A DNA stretch of 64,000 bases from Endozoicomonas sp. NE40 (GTDB lineage: Bacteria > Pseudomonadota > Gammaproteobacteria > Pseudomonadales > Endozoicomonadaceae). This document shows positions 35,654 through 46,016 of this stretch, piece by piece. Below the pieces are notes generated by a model that was not told the DNA's origin, did not search any database, and worked only from the letters and a program-made list of their open reading frames with translations. A program made the position numbers and the translations under genes. Where the stretch lies: the NCBI RefSeq assembly GCF_040549045.1, contig NZ_JBEWTB010000002.1:3646501-3710500 (forward strand). Direction: 5' to 3'. How positions within the stretch are numbered: position 1 is the stretch's first letter; each line of letters starts with the position of its first letter.

Positions 35654-38600
35654 TCACCTGCCTTTGCCCTGATGTATATGCACAGATCGGATGAGCAGGT
35701 AGTAGACCGGTGTCAGCAGGGTCGAAAGGATGGCGACGGTGAGCATTCCCCAGAACACAGGAAGTCCGAGAGAGATTCTTGCTGTCGCACCCGCTCCACT
35801 GGCCAGCATTAATGGCAGTACGCCAAGAATAAACGAAAGACCAGTCATCGTTACGGCCCTGAAGCGCAGCCTTGCAGCCATTCTGGCGGCATTAAAAACG
35901 GTATTCCCTTCCTGTTCCCTGTGGCGGGCAAATTCGACAATCAGGATGGCATTTTTGGCAGCCAGGCCAATCAGCAGAACCATTCCGAGCTGGGCGTAAA
36001 TATTGTTATCCATACCCGACAGATATAACGCCAGCAGTGCGCCAGCCAGTGAAATGGGAATGGATGCCATAACGGCAATGGGCAGTAACCAGCTTTCAAA
36101 CTGTGCAACCAGAAACAGGTATGAAAACAGTATGGCCAGTAGAAGAATCACTACTGTCCATTGACCAGACTCTAACTGTTGTTGTGACAGGCCGGACCAT
36201 TCATAGGTGAAACTGTCAGGCAGCTGTTCGGCGATTGCTTCCATGGCCTTCATTGCATCTTCTGTCGTGTATCCCGGGGCAGCCTGACCACCAATAGATG
36301 CTGAGCGGATCAGGTTGTAATGTTCAAGGTTTGAAGGACCTGTTGCGGGCTGTATTTCCACCAGTGTCTTCAGCGGTACCATTTTGCCATCTTCACTTCG
36401 GACATAGAGTTCAAACAGGTCTTCCGGTGTTGTCCGGTCTTTAGTCTGTGCCTGTAGAATCGTGTTGTAGGGTCGGCCAAATTTGTAGTAATAACCAAGA
36501 TAACGAGTGCCGAGATAACTCTGCAGGGCATTTTGCAGGCTGGACATCCTGATGTTCTGGTTCAGCAGTTTTTCCCGGTCAATGATGACTTTCAGACGGG
36601 GTTCAGTGGCCCGGTAAGTGCTGAACGGTTGTTGTATTTCAGGTCGGGTGCTTATCTGTTCCATAACGATATCCAGCATTTGGGCTAACGCCTGTGGCGA
36701 CTGTTGCAGGCGATCCTGAAGTTTGAAGTTGAATCCTCCGAGCAGGCTCATGGTTGGTATGGCAGAGGGTGGCATAGCCATAACGTTTGCACTGGCAATA
36801 CTGTCCAGCTTTTCCTGAACCCTGTTCATCACTGCAAGTGATGAGGAGCGCCTGTTTTTTCGCTCGCTCCATGGCTTGAGAATCACGGCAATAAATCCAG
36901 AGTTGGAGGCATTGAATCCGTACATTGGGCTGTAACCCGTCACCGCAACCGTATGTTCGACCTCTTCCTCTTTCTGAATAATGGTGACAGCCTCCTTCAG
37001 CACTTTGTCGGTTCGGTCGACGGAATGGCTGTCAGGCAGTTGTACGAAGGCAAAGAAAACCCCTCTGTCGTCGTTTGGTATAAAGCCTCCGGGCAGTACT
37101 TTAAACTGCCAGCAGACTACGATAATTGACGCCAGCAGGGTGATCAAAGCAACAGACCAGTGTTTCAGACACCATTGGGTGACCCTCAGGTAGAAGTCAG
37201 TTAACTGCCTGAAACCAGACAATAGCCGCGCTTGAAGAGGGTGGCCTGTGCTGTATTTTTCTTTTAACAGCAGCGCACACATGGATGGGCTTAATGTGAG
37301 AGCGCAGATTGAGGAGATCATGACCGCACTGGACGTGGCGATACCAAATTCTTTATAAAACTGCCCCGAAGTGCCGGGGATAAACCCGATTGGGAAAAAC
37401 ACCGCCAGTAATACCAGTGTGGTGGCAATAACCGGACCAGTGACTTCTTTCATGGCAGCAACAACCGCAGAACCGGGTGGGAGCCCGTTTTCCTGAATCT
37501 GTCGCTGAACGTTTTCTACGACAACAATGGCATCGTCAACAACAATGCCTACAGCCAGTACCAGTCCGAACAGTGTGACGGTATTGAGGCTGTAACCTAA
37601 TACATAAAGAATTGTAAAACTGCCTACCAGTGAAACGGGGATGGTCACTGCGGGTATCAGCGTTGCTTTCCAGTCGGCGAGAAACAGATAAATGACCAGA
37701 ATCACCAGGGCAATAGTCAGCAGCAGGGTAAATTTCAATTCATTAATGGTTTCTTTAACAAACAGGCTACTGTCGTATGGAACGGTATAACTCAGCCCGG
37801 AGGGCAGCTTTTTACTCAGTTGTTCCAGTTCTTTCTGGATGGCCTGGCTGACCTCTATGGCATTGGAGTCAGGGGTTTGGTACACCGACAGGTGAATGGC
37901 GTGGGCATTGTCCAGCCGGTCTATAAAATCATAGTCTTTTGAGCCCTGCTCCACGTCGGCAATATCCCCAAGACGAACCAGTTTGCCTTCTTTGGAACGC
38001 CTGATGACCACCTGCTTAAAGTCGTCGGGGCTAAACAGCAAGCCTTCTGTTTCAATAACATATTCCAGCTGTTGATGCTCGCGGGATGGTCTTTGTCCTA
38101 CTTTGCCGGAAATGATTTCCTGGTGCTGGTCGTAAAGTGCATTCTCGACATCCTGTGGTGTCAGCCCAAGGCTTGCCATACGATCCGGATCGAGCCAGAT
38201 TCGAAGGCTGTACTCTTTGTTGCCAAAAATTACAACATCACTGACCCCGGGAAGTCTGGACAGGTTGTCCATAATATTCAGGCTGACATAGTTACTGAGC
38301 CAGATGTCGGAGTGTTCAGGGTTGTCGGAATAAAACACCACAAACATCAGTTGGGTCGGGTTCTTTTTTAAAACCTGTACACCTCTTTCCCGCACTTCCT
38401 GAGGCAAATAAGACTGCGCCAGTGTGACTCTGTTCTGTACTGCCAGAGCGGCAATATCGAGATCTGTTCCCGCTGCAAAGGTGACCTCCAGGCTCATTGA
38501 ACCATCGTTTGCACTTCGGGAGGAGGTGTACAGCAGGTTATCCAGTCCGTTGATCTGTCGTTCTATGGGGTTGGCAACATTGCGTTCAACCTGGCTGGCT

Positions 38601-38761
38601 GTGGCACCGGGATAGTGGGCGTTTACATAAACCTGTGGTGGTGTGACATCCGGATACTCCAGAGTTGGCAGCAGGGGCAGGCTCATGAGTCCGCTGATAA
38701 AAATAATCAGCGCCAGCACCTGGGCGAACCGGGGGCGTTGCAGGAAAAAGCGAGTCAGCAT
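35654..38761 (-). CDS. RND efflux pump inner-membrane permease (HAE1 type)
   Basis: A 1035-residue permease of the AcrB/MexB superfamily. FFLQRPRFAQVLALIIF opens the first helix; GLVLAVGIVVDDAIVVVEN carries the paired Asp of TM4 and GLAAKNAILIVEFA the TM10 Lys, the proton-relay residues. PPQVYVNAHYPGA is in the porter domain. No adaptor (HlyD-type) or TolC-type gene is next to it; only the small lipoprotein gene follows. It may use the adaptor at 44793 or one elsewhere. Substrates cannot be told. Confidence 0.95.
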   Translation of the reverse strand: MLTRFFLQRPRFAQVLALIIFISGLMSLPLLPTLEYPDVTPPQVYVNAHYPGATASQVERNVANPIERQINGLDNLLYTSSRSANDGSMSLEVTFAAGTDLDIAALAVQNRVTLAQSYLPQEVRERGVQVLKKNPTQLMFVVFYSDNPEHSDIWLSNYVSLNIMDNLSRLPGVSDVVIFGNKEYSLRIWLDPDRMASLGLTPQDVENALYDQHQEIISGKVGQRPSREHQQLEYVIETEGLLFSPDDFKQVVIRRSKEGKLVRLGDIADVEQGSKDYDFIDRLDNAHAIHLSVYQTPDSNAIEVSQAIQKELEQLSKKLPSGLSYTVPYDSSLFVKETINELKFTLLLTIALVILVIYLFLADWKATLIPAVTIPVSLVGSFTILYVLGYSLNTVTLFGLVLAVGIVVDDAIVVVENVQRQIQENGLPPGSAVVAAMKEVTGPVIATTLVLLAVFFPIGFIPGTSGQFYKEFGIATSSAVMISSICALTLSPSMCALLLKEKYSTGHPLQARLLSGFRQLTDFYLRVTQWCLKHWSVALITLLASIIVVCWQFKVLPGGFIPNDDRGVFFAFVQLPDSHSVDRTDKVLKEAVTIIQKEEEVEHTVAVTGYSPMYGFNASNSGFIAVILKPWSERKNRRSSSLAVMNRVQEKLDSIASANVMAMPPSAIPTMSLLGGFNFKLQDRLQQSPQALAQMLDIVMEQISTRPEIQQPFSTYRATEPRLKVIIDREKLLNQNIRMSSLQNALQSYLGTRYLGYYYKFGRPYNTILQAQTKDRTTPEDLFELYVRSEDGKMVPLKTLVEIQPATGPSNLEHYNLIRSASIGGQAAPGYTTEDAMKAMEAIAEQLPDSFTYEWSGLSQQQLESGQWTVVILLLAILFSYLFLVAQFESWLLPIAVMASIPISLAGALLALYLSGMDNNIYAQLGMVLLIGLAAKNAILIVEFARHREQEGNTVFNAARMAARLRFRAVTMTGLSFILGVLPLMLASGAGATARISLGLPVFWGMLTVAILSTLLTPVYYLLIRSVHIHQGKGR

Positions 38762-38967
38762 TGGATTTGCCCTTATCGTGACGGAGTCACTATAGACAAA
38801 TCAGTGCTGATTTTGTGAAAGCTAAAGAATGCGCCCCCGGGCTTTTTATGCCTGTAAAGAGACAGACAAAATGCCTAGGAAAGCTACCTTACTCTATAGG
38901 GTCATCGTAAAAACTTTGCTAAAAACTTCAAGTTTCTTTTAAGTTTGATCTGTGCTCAGAGGATATT

Positions 38968-40026
38968 ATGGGACTTACTGCCAGCTATGGTAAAAGACAG
39001 CTTCAGAATAAAAGAGTTACCCGCCCTGACGGCTCTGCCCTTTCGTTCAGACTCAGCCGATCCGGTTTTTTGCAACGTTTGCCATTTTGTTTTTTGTATT
39101 CCATGGCTGGTTTTCCCTTAGTCGCCATATCGGCGCAACACACTGAGTTATCCAAAATTACGGCATCCTTCTCACCGAACACTGTTATCATTAATCGCAC
39201 CACATACGCTATAACGGCGACCCGCAATAAAGACAGATCCGTTGATTACTCCTTTCAACCTTACGACAGCCTCAGTCCGTCCATTAACTTTAATCTCAGG
39301 GTAAGGACCTCTGCCTCAGGAAGTCTCTATCAGATGACCAGTGATACCATGGACATAAAGGCCACGGCCTCCCTTGCCACCCGGCCCGGAGTCAGCGCAC
39401 CGGCAATAAGATTAGATTTCAATAATAACCAGACCAACAACAGCATCATGGCCAGTCAGACCACTACCCCCGCCAGTATTTTTTTGAACTCATCGTTTGT
39501 GGCCGGAAACAGCACATCCATTAATATCACTCTCCCCTCTGACGGATCGAAACAAACACCGGGATCAAAGGCCGGGCCACTAAAAATGGCACTTGTAATT
39601 ATTTTAACGATTATCTTGTCGGTTGTGCTCGGGCTCTACTATTGCTGCCCGGTCAAAGAAAAAGGCACTACAACGGCAACCGGCCTGAATAAGCAGGCTA
39701 AATGCCTAAGGGGACACCCGCCCCCACCAGATGACTGCGCGGGGGGCATAGAGCTTACTCTGTTTCGACAGCTCTCGCCGTTAGAAGACCCATTGACCGG
39801 TTCGGGTACCATTTTCCTCCCGGAAGAAAATCAAAGCCCCCTATACAGAGGCTCATTAACCCGTTCCGAAACCATTTGCTTCACGAAAGAAAGCGAGCAA
39901 CTAACACAGTCTGGAAGGGATGATAATCTCGTTCGGGAAGGCAGTGCAGTGACGGTTGAGGTGACAGTCCACTCCTCTCCCGCTTCCTGCCAACAACCCG
40001 ACCCGGAAACAAGTACTGTGGACTAG
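38968..40026 (+). CDS. Orphan membrane-anchored protein, receptor-like layout
   Basis: A 352-residue protein. A long basic N-terminus (residues 1-33) precedes a hydrophobic stretch (34-57) that may be a signal sequence of unusual length. A Ser/Thr/Asn-rich domain (58-200) with many NxS/T sites follows, then a strong transmembrane helix (206-225) ending YYCC, and a 125-residue tail with PPPPDD and many Ser/Thr/Glu. The layout mimics a single-pass receptor with a cytoplasmic tail. No family recognised. It is transcribed toward the orphan at 40054. Confidence 0.65.
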   Translation: MGLTASYGKRQLQNKRVTRPDGSALSFRLSRSGFLQRLPFCFLYSMAGFPLVAISAQHTELSKITASFSPNTVIINRTTYAITATRNKDRSVDYSFQPYDSLSPSINFNLRVRTSASGSLYQMTSDTMDIKATASLATRPGVSAPAIRLDFNNNQTNNSIMASQTTTPASIFLNSSFVAGNSTSINITLPSDGSKQTPGSKAGPLKMALVIILTIILSVVLGLYYCCPVKEKGTTTATGLNKQAKCLRGHPPPPDDCAGGIELTLFRQLSPLEDPLTGSGTIFLPEENQSPLYRGSLTRSETICFTKESEQLTQSGRDDNLVREGSAVTVEVTVHSSPASCQQPDPETSTVD

Positions 40027-40053
40027 CAAGGTTCGGGATGTGACGCTTAGCTT

Positions 40054-41337
40054 TTAATCCGGGCTGGTTAAATCATCCATCAATATTGCTAATTGACGTT
40101 TTCGTTCGGCTTTTTCTTCTTCAAACATTTTAGCCGCTTGATTTAACCATTTTTCTTTTTCTGCCACCCCTGCTATATCATGCGACGATCCATCATCATG
40201 CTGCCCCGCTAACAAGCTCGTTGATTCAGTTTCGGAAAAACGCCCCTCTGCTGCTACAGCCGATTCTTGTTGAAGAGAGAGTTCTGGTCCTGACGCCACC
40301 AGCTCTGAGACCAGAATGGATAATGGGTGTTCAGACTGATCGGGAATATCACCTTCTTCCAATACGATTAATGTTTCTTCCTGTTGTTGATGGCTTTCTT
40401 CAGGCGTTTCAGGCTTTGTTGCTTCATCAGATGGTACGGACCAGAATGAACACCCTCCTGCATCTTTAGGGTTATCATCTGCCGGTAATAGATAAACTAA
40501 TGCCCCGGGGGGTTTAGGTGCTATAGGCTGAAACCCTGATCTTTTTTCAGGTGCTTCCTGCTTAGGCGCTCGAGCTTTACCCCGGGTTTTACGAACCTTT
40601 CGTGCTACAGGTGTAGCATCAGGTTCTCGCCCCTTTTGTAACAGTGTTTTTTTTGCCTCCGCAAAGAGTTGGTTTTTCTTATCTGAAAAGGCGCTTTCTT
40701 TTGTCGTTGATTCTTCTGGAATTATCTTCCTGCATTCTTCCAGAAAATCCTTATCCTGAAGCATTTTCACGACAGACCTTCTCACAAAATTGGAATGCCT
40801 GTTTAGTATTTTGCCCCTTAAAATTAAAAGCTTCTTTATTTCAACATCATTTATATTTTCTTTAAGACATTGAGCGGCTTCTTTCTTTACATTATGGGAC
40901 TCATGGCAAAGAACATTGGCAAGAGAATCCAGTTTGCTTTCATATTCCCCAAAGATATCTTTATGCATACTCTTACTTATGTAGTAATCAAAGCTGTTTC
41001 TTACAAAAGCATTATCAAATGGGACGCAACCGTTAAAATCCAGCTTGGTTTTTTCATATATTTTTTCATACACTTCTTTGCCCACTTCATTTTTGAGACC
41101 TTCTGTTTCTTTAACTTTTTCCTTCCATGAAAGCTGACTTGCCAGCCTCTTTTGTCTCACTGCGCTACTTATTTCTTCGTGGTGATACCCGGGCTGAGCC
41201 TCCCCGCTTAAAAAGGTTTTATTTACAGTGACAACGACAACGCCAGCGGCACTCTCTTTTGATGGCGTTTCTTTGGGGGCTAATTCAACTGCTGCAACAC
41301 CTGGAAGCGGTGACAAAGGTTTTATAATTTTATCCAT
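40054..41337 (-). CDS. Orphan charged helical protein
   Basis: A 427-residue protein without signal peptide or membrane helix. Residues 60-220 are helical and charged (KQKRLASQLSWKEKVKETEG, HEAT-like HESHNVKKEAAQCLKENIN and HSNFVRRSVVKMLQDK), 240-270 is a basic Lys/Arg/Pro linker, and the last 150 residues are acidic and Gln/Glu/Ser-rich before a short coiled coil. No family recognised. The helix pairs around residues 135-200 could form two HEAT-like repeats. Effector-like disorder is suggestive only. Confidence 0.65.
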   Translation of the reverse strand: MDKIIKPLSPLPGVAAVELAPKETPSKESAAGVVVVTVNKTFLSGEAQPGYHHEEISSAVRQKRLASQLSWKEKVKETEGLKNEVGKEVYEKIYEKTKLDFNGCVPFDNAFVRNSFDYYISKSMHKDIFGEYESKLDSLANVLCHESHNVKKEAAQCLKENINDVEIKKLLILRGKILNRHSNFVRRSVVKMLQDKDFLEECRKIIPEESTTKESAFSDKKNQLFAEAKKTLLQKGREPDATPVARKVRKTRGKARAPKQEAPEKRSGFQPIAPKPPGALVYLLPADDNPKDAGGCSFWSVPSDEATKPETPEESHQQQEETLIVLEEGDIPDQSEHPLSILVSELVASGPELSLQQESAVAAEGRFSETESTSLLAGQHDDGSSHDIAGVAEKEKWLNQAAKMFEEEKAERKRQLAILMDDLTSPD

Positions 41338-41665
41338 TTTTAATCATTCCCTATAACATTTGCAGCCCATTTCAGGAAAACCTGAAGAAAAGTGGTTTGT
41401 CACTCTCTTTAATGGATACTTAGAGTCGTATTTTGGTCTAAAGTTTCGTTTATCTGGAAAAACAGGACACATACCAATCCCCTTTCCCGCCGACAGCTCG
41501 CTACAGGCGCTATTCCCGGTCAGGCTCCTGGCCTGAAAATATTCTTCAGTATCGACTAATGAGGCTCCCTATATTCATCAGGGGCATGTAAGCCTATACA
41601 GGGATGTGTGCGTTGTAAGGAAGGTTGCCCCGGATAAGGCTCTATCCGGGGCGGAAGGGAACGGA
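41338..41665. other. Intergenic region with half copy of the palindromic element and a hairpin
   Basis: No gene seen. At 41497-41528 lies a 32-base stretch matching the right arm of the 13821-14016 palindrome at 30 of 32 positions. At about 41628-41652 GCCCCGGATA / TATCCGGGGC forms a 10-bp stem just after the minus-strand RND permease, a likely terminator though the T-run is weak. Confidence 0.7.
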
Positions 41666-44600
41666 TCAGCTGTTAGCCTTATCCGGGTTGAAATGTTCAC
41701 GCAGTCGCTGCAGCAGGAAGTAGAACACTGGTATCAGCAGAGTACCGATCACGGTCGCGGCGATCATACCGGACATTACGGTTGTACCAATGATCTTACG
41801 GCTGGCTGCACCGGCACCGCTGGCGAATACCAGAGGCATTACACCCAGTACAAACGACAGAGCCGTCATCAGTACCGCACGGAAACGCAGAGCGGCCGCG
41901 TCAGCCGCAGCATCCAGAATACTCTTGCCCTGCTGACGCTGAACCATAGAGAATTCAACAATCAGGATCGAGGTCTTGGCAGCAATACCAATCAGAAGGA
42001 CCATACCGATCTGGGCGTAAATATCATTCGACATTTCCGGAGCGAAGATTCGGAACAGGTTAATACCGGCAAAGGCACCAAAGGTGGCCACCGGAACCGC
42101 ACTGATAATCGCCAGCGGCATAGTCCAGCTTTCATACTGGGCGACCAGGAACAGGTAAACAAACAGGAACGCCAGGCCGAACAGCAGAGGTGCCAGGTTA
42201 CCCGCTTCGATTTCCTGCAGACTCTGGCCGGACCAGGAGAAGGTGTAGCCGCTTGGCAGGGTTTGAGCGATTTCTTCCATGGCTGTAATCGCAAGGCCGG
42301 AACTCATTCCCGGTGCGGCCTGACCACTCACATTCGCTGAACGGAACATGTTGTAATGCTTCAGACTGTTTGGTCCCAGAATCGGCTTCAGGGTGGCCAC
42401 TGTTGTCAGCGGAACCATTTCGCCCTTGTTGTTACGAACAAAGAAGCGGTTCAGGTCGGAAGGCCCTGTACGGAATTCACTTTCAGCCTGCAGGCGCACC
42501 TGATAAGAGCGACCAAACCGGTTGAAATCGTTGATATAAGCAGAGCCCAGCTGGGTTTGCAGAGTCATGAAAATTTCAGACAGAGCAATGCCCTGGGCCT
42601 TGGCTTTGTCACGATCTACATCCAGAAAGTACTGAGGAATATCAGCACGCCAGGTACTGAATACACGAGTCAGACGTGGGTCCTGGTTAGCCTGGTAAAC
42701 CAGACCATTAAGAACCTGTCCGAGTTCCTGAGCGGAACGTCCTTCTGTGTCCTGCAGGCGGAAATCGAAACCGCCGGAAGTACCCAGTCCCGGAATGGGT
42801 GGGAATTCAAAAGCCATGGCCTGAGCTTCAGCCAGTGTCCAGATCATACCCTGAATACGCTGCATGACGGCAGATTGATGCTGATCAGGATCAGGGCGCT
42901 CACTCCAGTCTTTCAGGTTTACGATTGCCATACCACCGTTGGAGCCAGCTCCCCCCATGATGCTGAAACCGGAAACGGTGATGACGCTGTCTACGTCCTT
43001 GTCAGCCCGGATCATGTCGGTGATCTTTTCCATCACCTGCTGAGTCCGGTTAACGGAAGCTGCATCAGGCAGTTGCACGTTGACCATGACAAAGCCCTGG
43101 TCTTCGTTAGGTACAAAGCCGCTTGGTGTAGAGGTAAACATATAGCCTGTGCTGGCCATCAGGATGGCAAACAGGCCAATACCCAGAACAGAACGGCGCA
43201 GCAGCAGGGTTACCCAGCTTTTGTAGCCGCCCGTCATTCTGTTGATGAAAGCATCCAGAGGCTTCAGCCAGGCAATATGCCCCATCGACTCTTTTTTGAG
43301 CAGGGTTGCACACAATGCCGGACTCAGAGTCAAAGCATTGATGGAGGAGATCACAACTGCGACAGAAATGGTGACCGCAAACTGGGAGTACAGACCACCG
43401 GTAATGCCGGGCATAAAGGCAACAGGCACGAATACCGCCAGCAGTACCAGAGTGGTGGCAACAATCGGACCTGCCACTTCTTTCATGGCCTGGCTGGTTG
43501 CTGCTTTCGGGTCCATACCTTCTTTGGTGATCAGGCGCTCAACGTTCTCAATAACAACAATGGCGTCGTCTACTACAACACCGATCGCCAGCACCAGGCC
43601 AAACAGGGTAATGGTATTGATCGAGAAGCCCAATGCCAGCATGATGGCAAATGTACCGATCAGGGAGACCGGAATTGCAATGGCCGGGATCAGGGTGGCG
43701 CGCCAGTTCTGCAGGAACAGGAATACCACCAGAATAACCAGCAGGACGGCCTGGAACAGGGTGCTGACTACTTCGCGGATGGACTCATCAATAAAGTCGG
43801 TGGTATCAAACGCAACGACGTATTCTACACCTTCCGGGAAGTTGGCAGACAGTTCTTCTACCACTGCCTTAACATCAGCTGCAACGCTCATTGCGTTAGC
43901 GTCAGGTTGCTGATAAATCACCAGGAAGCCGGTGTCAGCATTGTTAAATTTAGCAATACCACCATAGCTTTGTGCGCCCAGTTCCACGCGGGCAACGTCT
44001 TTCAGGCGAATAATGGTGCCATCAGGGCGGGCTCGAATGATAATGTTTTCAAATTCCGAAGCATCGCTGAGACGCCCCTGGGTTTTGATGGTGTAGGTGA
44101 ACTGCTGATCCGGAACATTTGGCCCCTGTCCCAGCTGACCCGCTGCGACAATGGTGTTCTGTTCCTGCATAACCGCAGCAATATCATTTGTGGTAATTTC
44201 CAGCGCCGCCATGCGCTCAGGGTTCAGCCAGATACGCATACTGTAGATCTGGGGACCCATAATGCTGGCATCGGCAACGCCATTGACGCGGGCAAGCGGA
44301 TCTTTCAGGTAGTTATTGGCGTAGTTACTCAGGTAGATGCCGTCGTATTCCGGTCGGTCGGAAATCAGGTTGATACCCAGCAGCATGTTAGACGACTGCT
44401 TTCGTACCCTGACACCCATACGACGAACGTCTTCCGGCAGGATGGGTTCAGCTACGGCAACCCGGTTCTGCACGTTAACCATAGCCATGTCCTGATCAAC
44501 ACCGGACTGGAAGGTGACGGTTACTGTCGCAGAGCCATCGTCAGCAGAAGATTCCATGTACAGCATGTCTTCCACGCCATTGATGTTATCTTCCAGTGGT

Positions 44601-44791
44601 CTGATAACCGCTTCTTCAATGGTTTCCGCATTGGCGCCAGGGTAGCTGGCATTAACAGTGATCTGTGGCGGTGTGATGTCCGGGAACATTGCCACGGGCA
44701 ATGTATTAAGGGCAATCAGGCCGACCAGCGTGATGACTATTGATATGACAAAGGCAAACTTGGGCCTGCTAATAAAGAATTGACTGAACAT
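41666..44791 (-). CDS. RND multidrug efflux permease (AcrB/MexB type)
   Basis: A 1041-residue permease. FFISRPKFAFVISI opens TM1; PPQITVNASYPGANAETIEE, GLVLAIGVVVDDAIVVIEN (paired Asp in TM4) and GIAAKTSILIVEFS (Lys in TM10) are the standard motifs. I chose ATG 44789-44791, one base after the stop of the adaptor gene, so the two are an operon with coupled translation. A longer frame of 23 residues upstream is the tail of the adaptor read in another frame. No TolC-type gene follows. Confidence 0.96.
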   Translation of the reverse strand: MFSQFFISRPKFAFVISIVITLVGLIALNTLPVAMFPDITPPQITVNASYPGANAETIEEAVIRPLEDNINGVEDMLYMESSADDGSATVTVTFQSGVDQDMAMVNVQNRVAVAEPILPEDVRRMGVRVRKQSSNMLLGINLISDRPEYDGIYLSNYANNYLKDPLARVNGVADASIMGPQIYSMRIWLNPERMAALEITTNDIAAVMQEQNTIVAAGQLGQGPNVPDQQFTYTIKTQGRLSDASEFENIIIRARPDGTIIRLKDVARVELGAQSYGGIAKFNNADTGFLVIYQQPDANAMSVAADVKAVVEELSANFPEGVEYVVAFDTTDFIDESIREVVSTLFQAVLLVILVVFLFLQNWRATLIPAIAIPVSLIGTFAIMLALGFSINTITLFGLVLAIGVVVDDAIVVIENVERLITKEGMDPKAATSQAMKEVAGPIVATTLVLLAVFVPVAFMPGITGGLYSQFAVTISVAVVISSINALTLSPALCATLLKKESMGHIAWLKPLDAFINRMTGGYKSWVTLLLRRSVLGIGLFAILMASTGYMFTSTPSGFVPNEDQGFVMVNVQLPDAASVNRTQQVMEKITDMIRADKDVDSVITVSGFSIMGGAGSNGGMAIVNLKDWSERPDPDQHQSAVMQRIQGMIWTLAEAQAMAFEFPPIPGLGTSGGFDFRLQDTEGRSAQELGQVLNGLVYQANQDPRLTRVFSTWRADIPQYFLDVDRDKAKAQGIALSEIFMTLQTQLGSAYINDFNRFGRSYQVRLQAESEFRTGPSDLNRFFVRNNKGEMVPLTTVATLKPILGPNSLKHYNMFRSANVSGQAAPGMSSGLAITAMEEIAQTLPSGYTFSWSGQSLQEIEAGNLAPLLFGLAFLFVYLFLVAQYESWTMPLAIISAVPVATFGAFAGINLFRIFAPEMSNDIYAQIGMVLLIGIAAKTSILIVEFSMVQRQQGKSILDAAADAAALRFRAVLMTALSFVLGVMPLVFASGAGAASRKIIGTTVMSGMIAATVIGTLLIPVFYFLLQRLREHFNPDKANS

Positions 44792-44792
44792 C

Positions 44793-45998
44793 TCAATTAC
44801 CCTGCTGAGCCTGAGTGTCGGTCTGTGGCGACAGGATGATACCGCCGGTTTCCGGGTCAATGGTGACGAGGTTTGGCTGAACTTTCACACCGGGACGAAC
44901 TTTTTGCAAGCCTTCCACGATAATGCGTTCACCGGCTTTCAGACCGCTGTTAACAACCCAGAACGGACCAATACGGCGTCCCATTTCGACCTGACGGCTT
45001 TCTACCTGATTGTCAGCAGTCACTACCAGTACAAACCGCCCACTCTGGTTTTCCTGAATGGCAGATTGTGGCACGACCGGACGCTCTTCCTTCTCATGAC
45101 TTTCAACCATCAGGGTAACGTACAGACCAGGAATAATAATGCCGTGTGGGTTCGGGAATTTGGCACGCAGGGTCAGGGTGCCAGTGGTCTGGTCAACCTG
45201 GGTGTCGGCAAAGTTGAAAACACCTGGCTGACCGTATTCGGAGCCATTCGGCAGGCGCAGGCGCATATCGAAATTACCGCTATCGGTGCGTTGCCCTCCC
45301 GTGTTCTGAAGGTAATCTACCAGCATGCGTTCATCAACCTGGAAGCTGACGTACATCGGGTCTACGGTGGTCAGGGTGGCTAGAGAACCGGACGATGGAC
45401 CAACCAGGTTGCCAACGCTGTAGCTGGCACGACCAATCTGACCGGCAAATGGTGCATGGATACGGGTATAGCCAAGATTCAGCTTAGCGGTTTCCAGTCC
45501 GGCTTCTGCTGCCTGAACAGCGGCAGCGGCACGTGCCTGATTGCTGGTCTGTGTATCCAGATCGGCCTGGCTGATATGGCCTTTCTGAAACAGATCTTTG
45601 CTGCGTTGAAGGTCTCTGACGGCTTTGGTGCGTTCCGCTTTGGCACTGGCAAGGTCAGCTTCGGCTTTTTTCAGGGCTGCTTCGTAAGGTTTGGGGTCAA
45701 TCTCAAACAGTAACTGATCTTTCTTGACGTTTTCCCCTTCGATGAAGTCGCGTCTGGTCAGGAAACCTTCAACCCTTGCACGCAGGTCAACGGTTTTAAC
45801 GGCTTCGGTGCGGGCAACGAATTCCTGGTAGTCACCAACGGGTTGCTTAGTGACATCAATCACAGAAACGGCAGGTGCAGGCATCTGCCCCTGTTGTTGT
45901 GGTTGTTGATCACAACCGGCCAGCGCAAACAAAGATGCGACAAGAAGGCCAGCCGACATTAAATGCCGCTGGCGGGTGTTCGAAATGATCGATTTCAT
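44793..45998 (-). CDS. RND efflux periplasmic adaptor lipoprotein
   Basis: A 401-residue membrane-fusion protein of the AcrA/MexA family. The signal ends in LFALAGC (lipobox Cys29). Barrel-sandwich and coiled-coil parts follow: RARVEGFLTRRDFIEGENVKKDQLLFEID, a long heptad region (about 105-165), then LNLGYTRIHAPFAGQIGRA and the beta-barrel. It links the permease at 41666 to an outer-membrane channel not present here. It is divergent from cpxR, whose family often controls such pumps. Confidence 0.96.
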   Translation of the reverse strand: MKSIISNTRQRHLMSAGLLVASLFALAGCDQQPQQQGQMPAPAVSVIDVTKQPVGDYQEFVARTEAVKTVDLRARVEGFLTRRDFIEGENVKKDQLLFEIDPKPYEAALKKAEADLASAKAERTKAVRDLQRSKDLFQKGHISQADLDTQTSNQARAAAAVQAAEAGLETAKLNLGYTRIHAPFAGQIGRASYSVGNLVGPSSGSLATLTTVDPMYVSFQVDERMLVDYLQNTGGQRTDSGNFDMRLRLPNGSEYGQPGVFNFADTQVDQTTGTLTLRAKFPNPHGIIIPGLYVTLMVESHEKEERPVVPQSAIQENQSGRFVLVVTADNQVESRQVEMGRRIGPFWVVNSGLKAGERIIVEGLQKVRPGVKVQPNLVTIDPETGGIILSPQTDTQAQQGN

Positions 45999-46016
45999 TG
46001 ACAGCTCCGATCGGAA

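Noticed and set aside
42356..44743. A 795-codon open frame on the plus strand
   Set aside because: It lies wholly opposite the RND permease gene, has no family motifs, and its composition is that of the antisense of a membrane protein.
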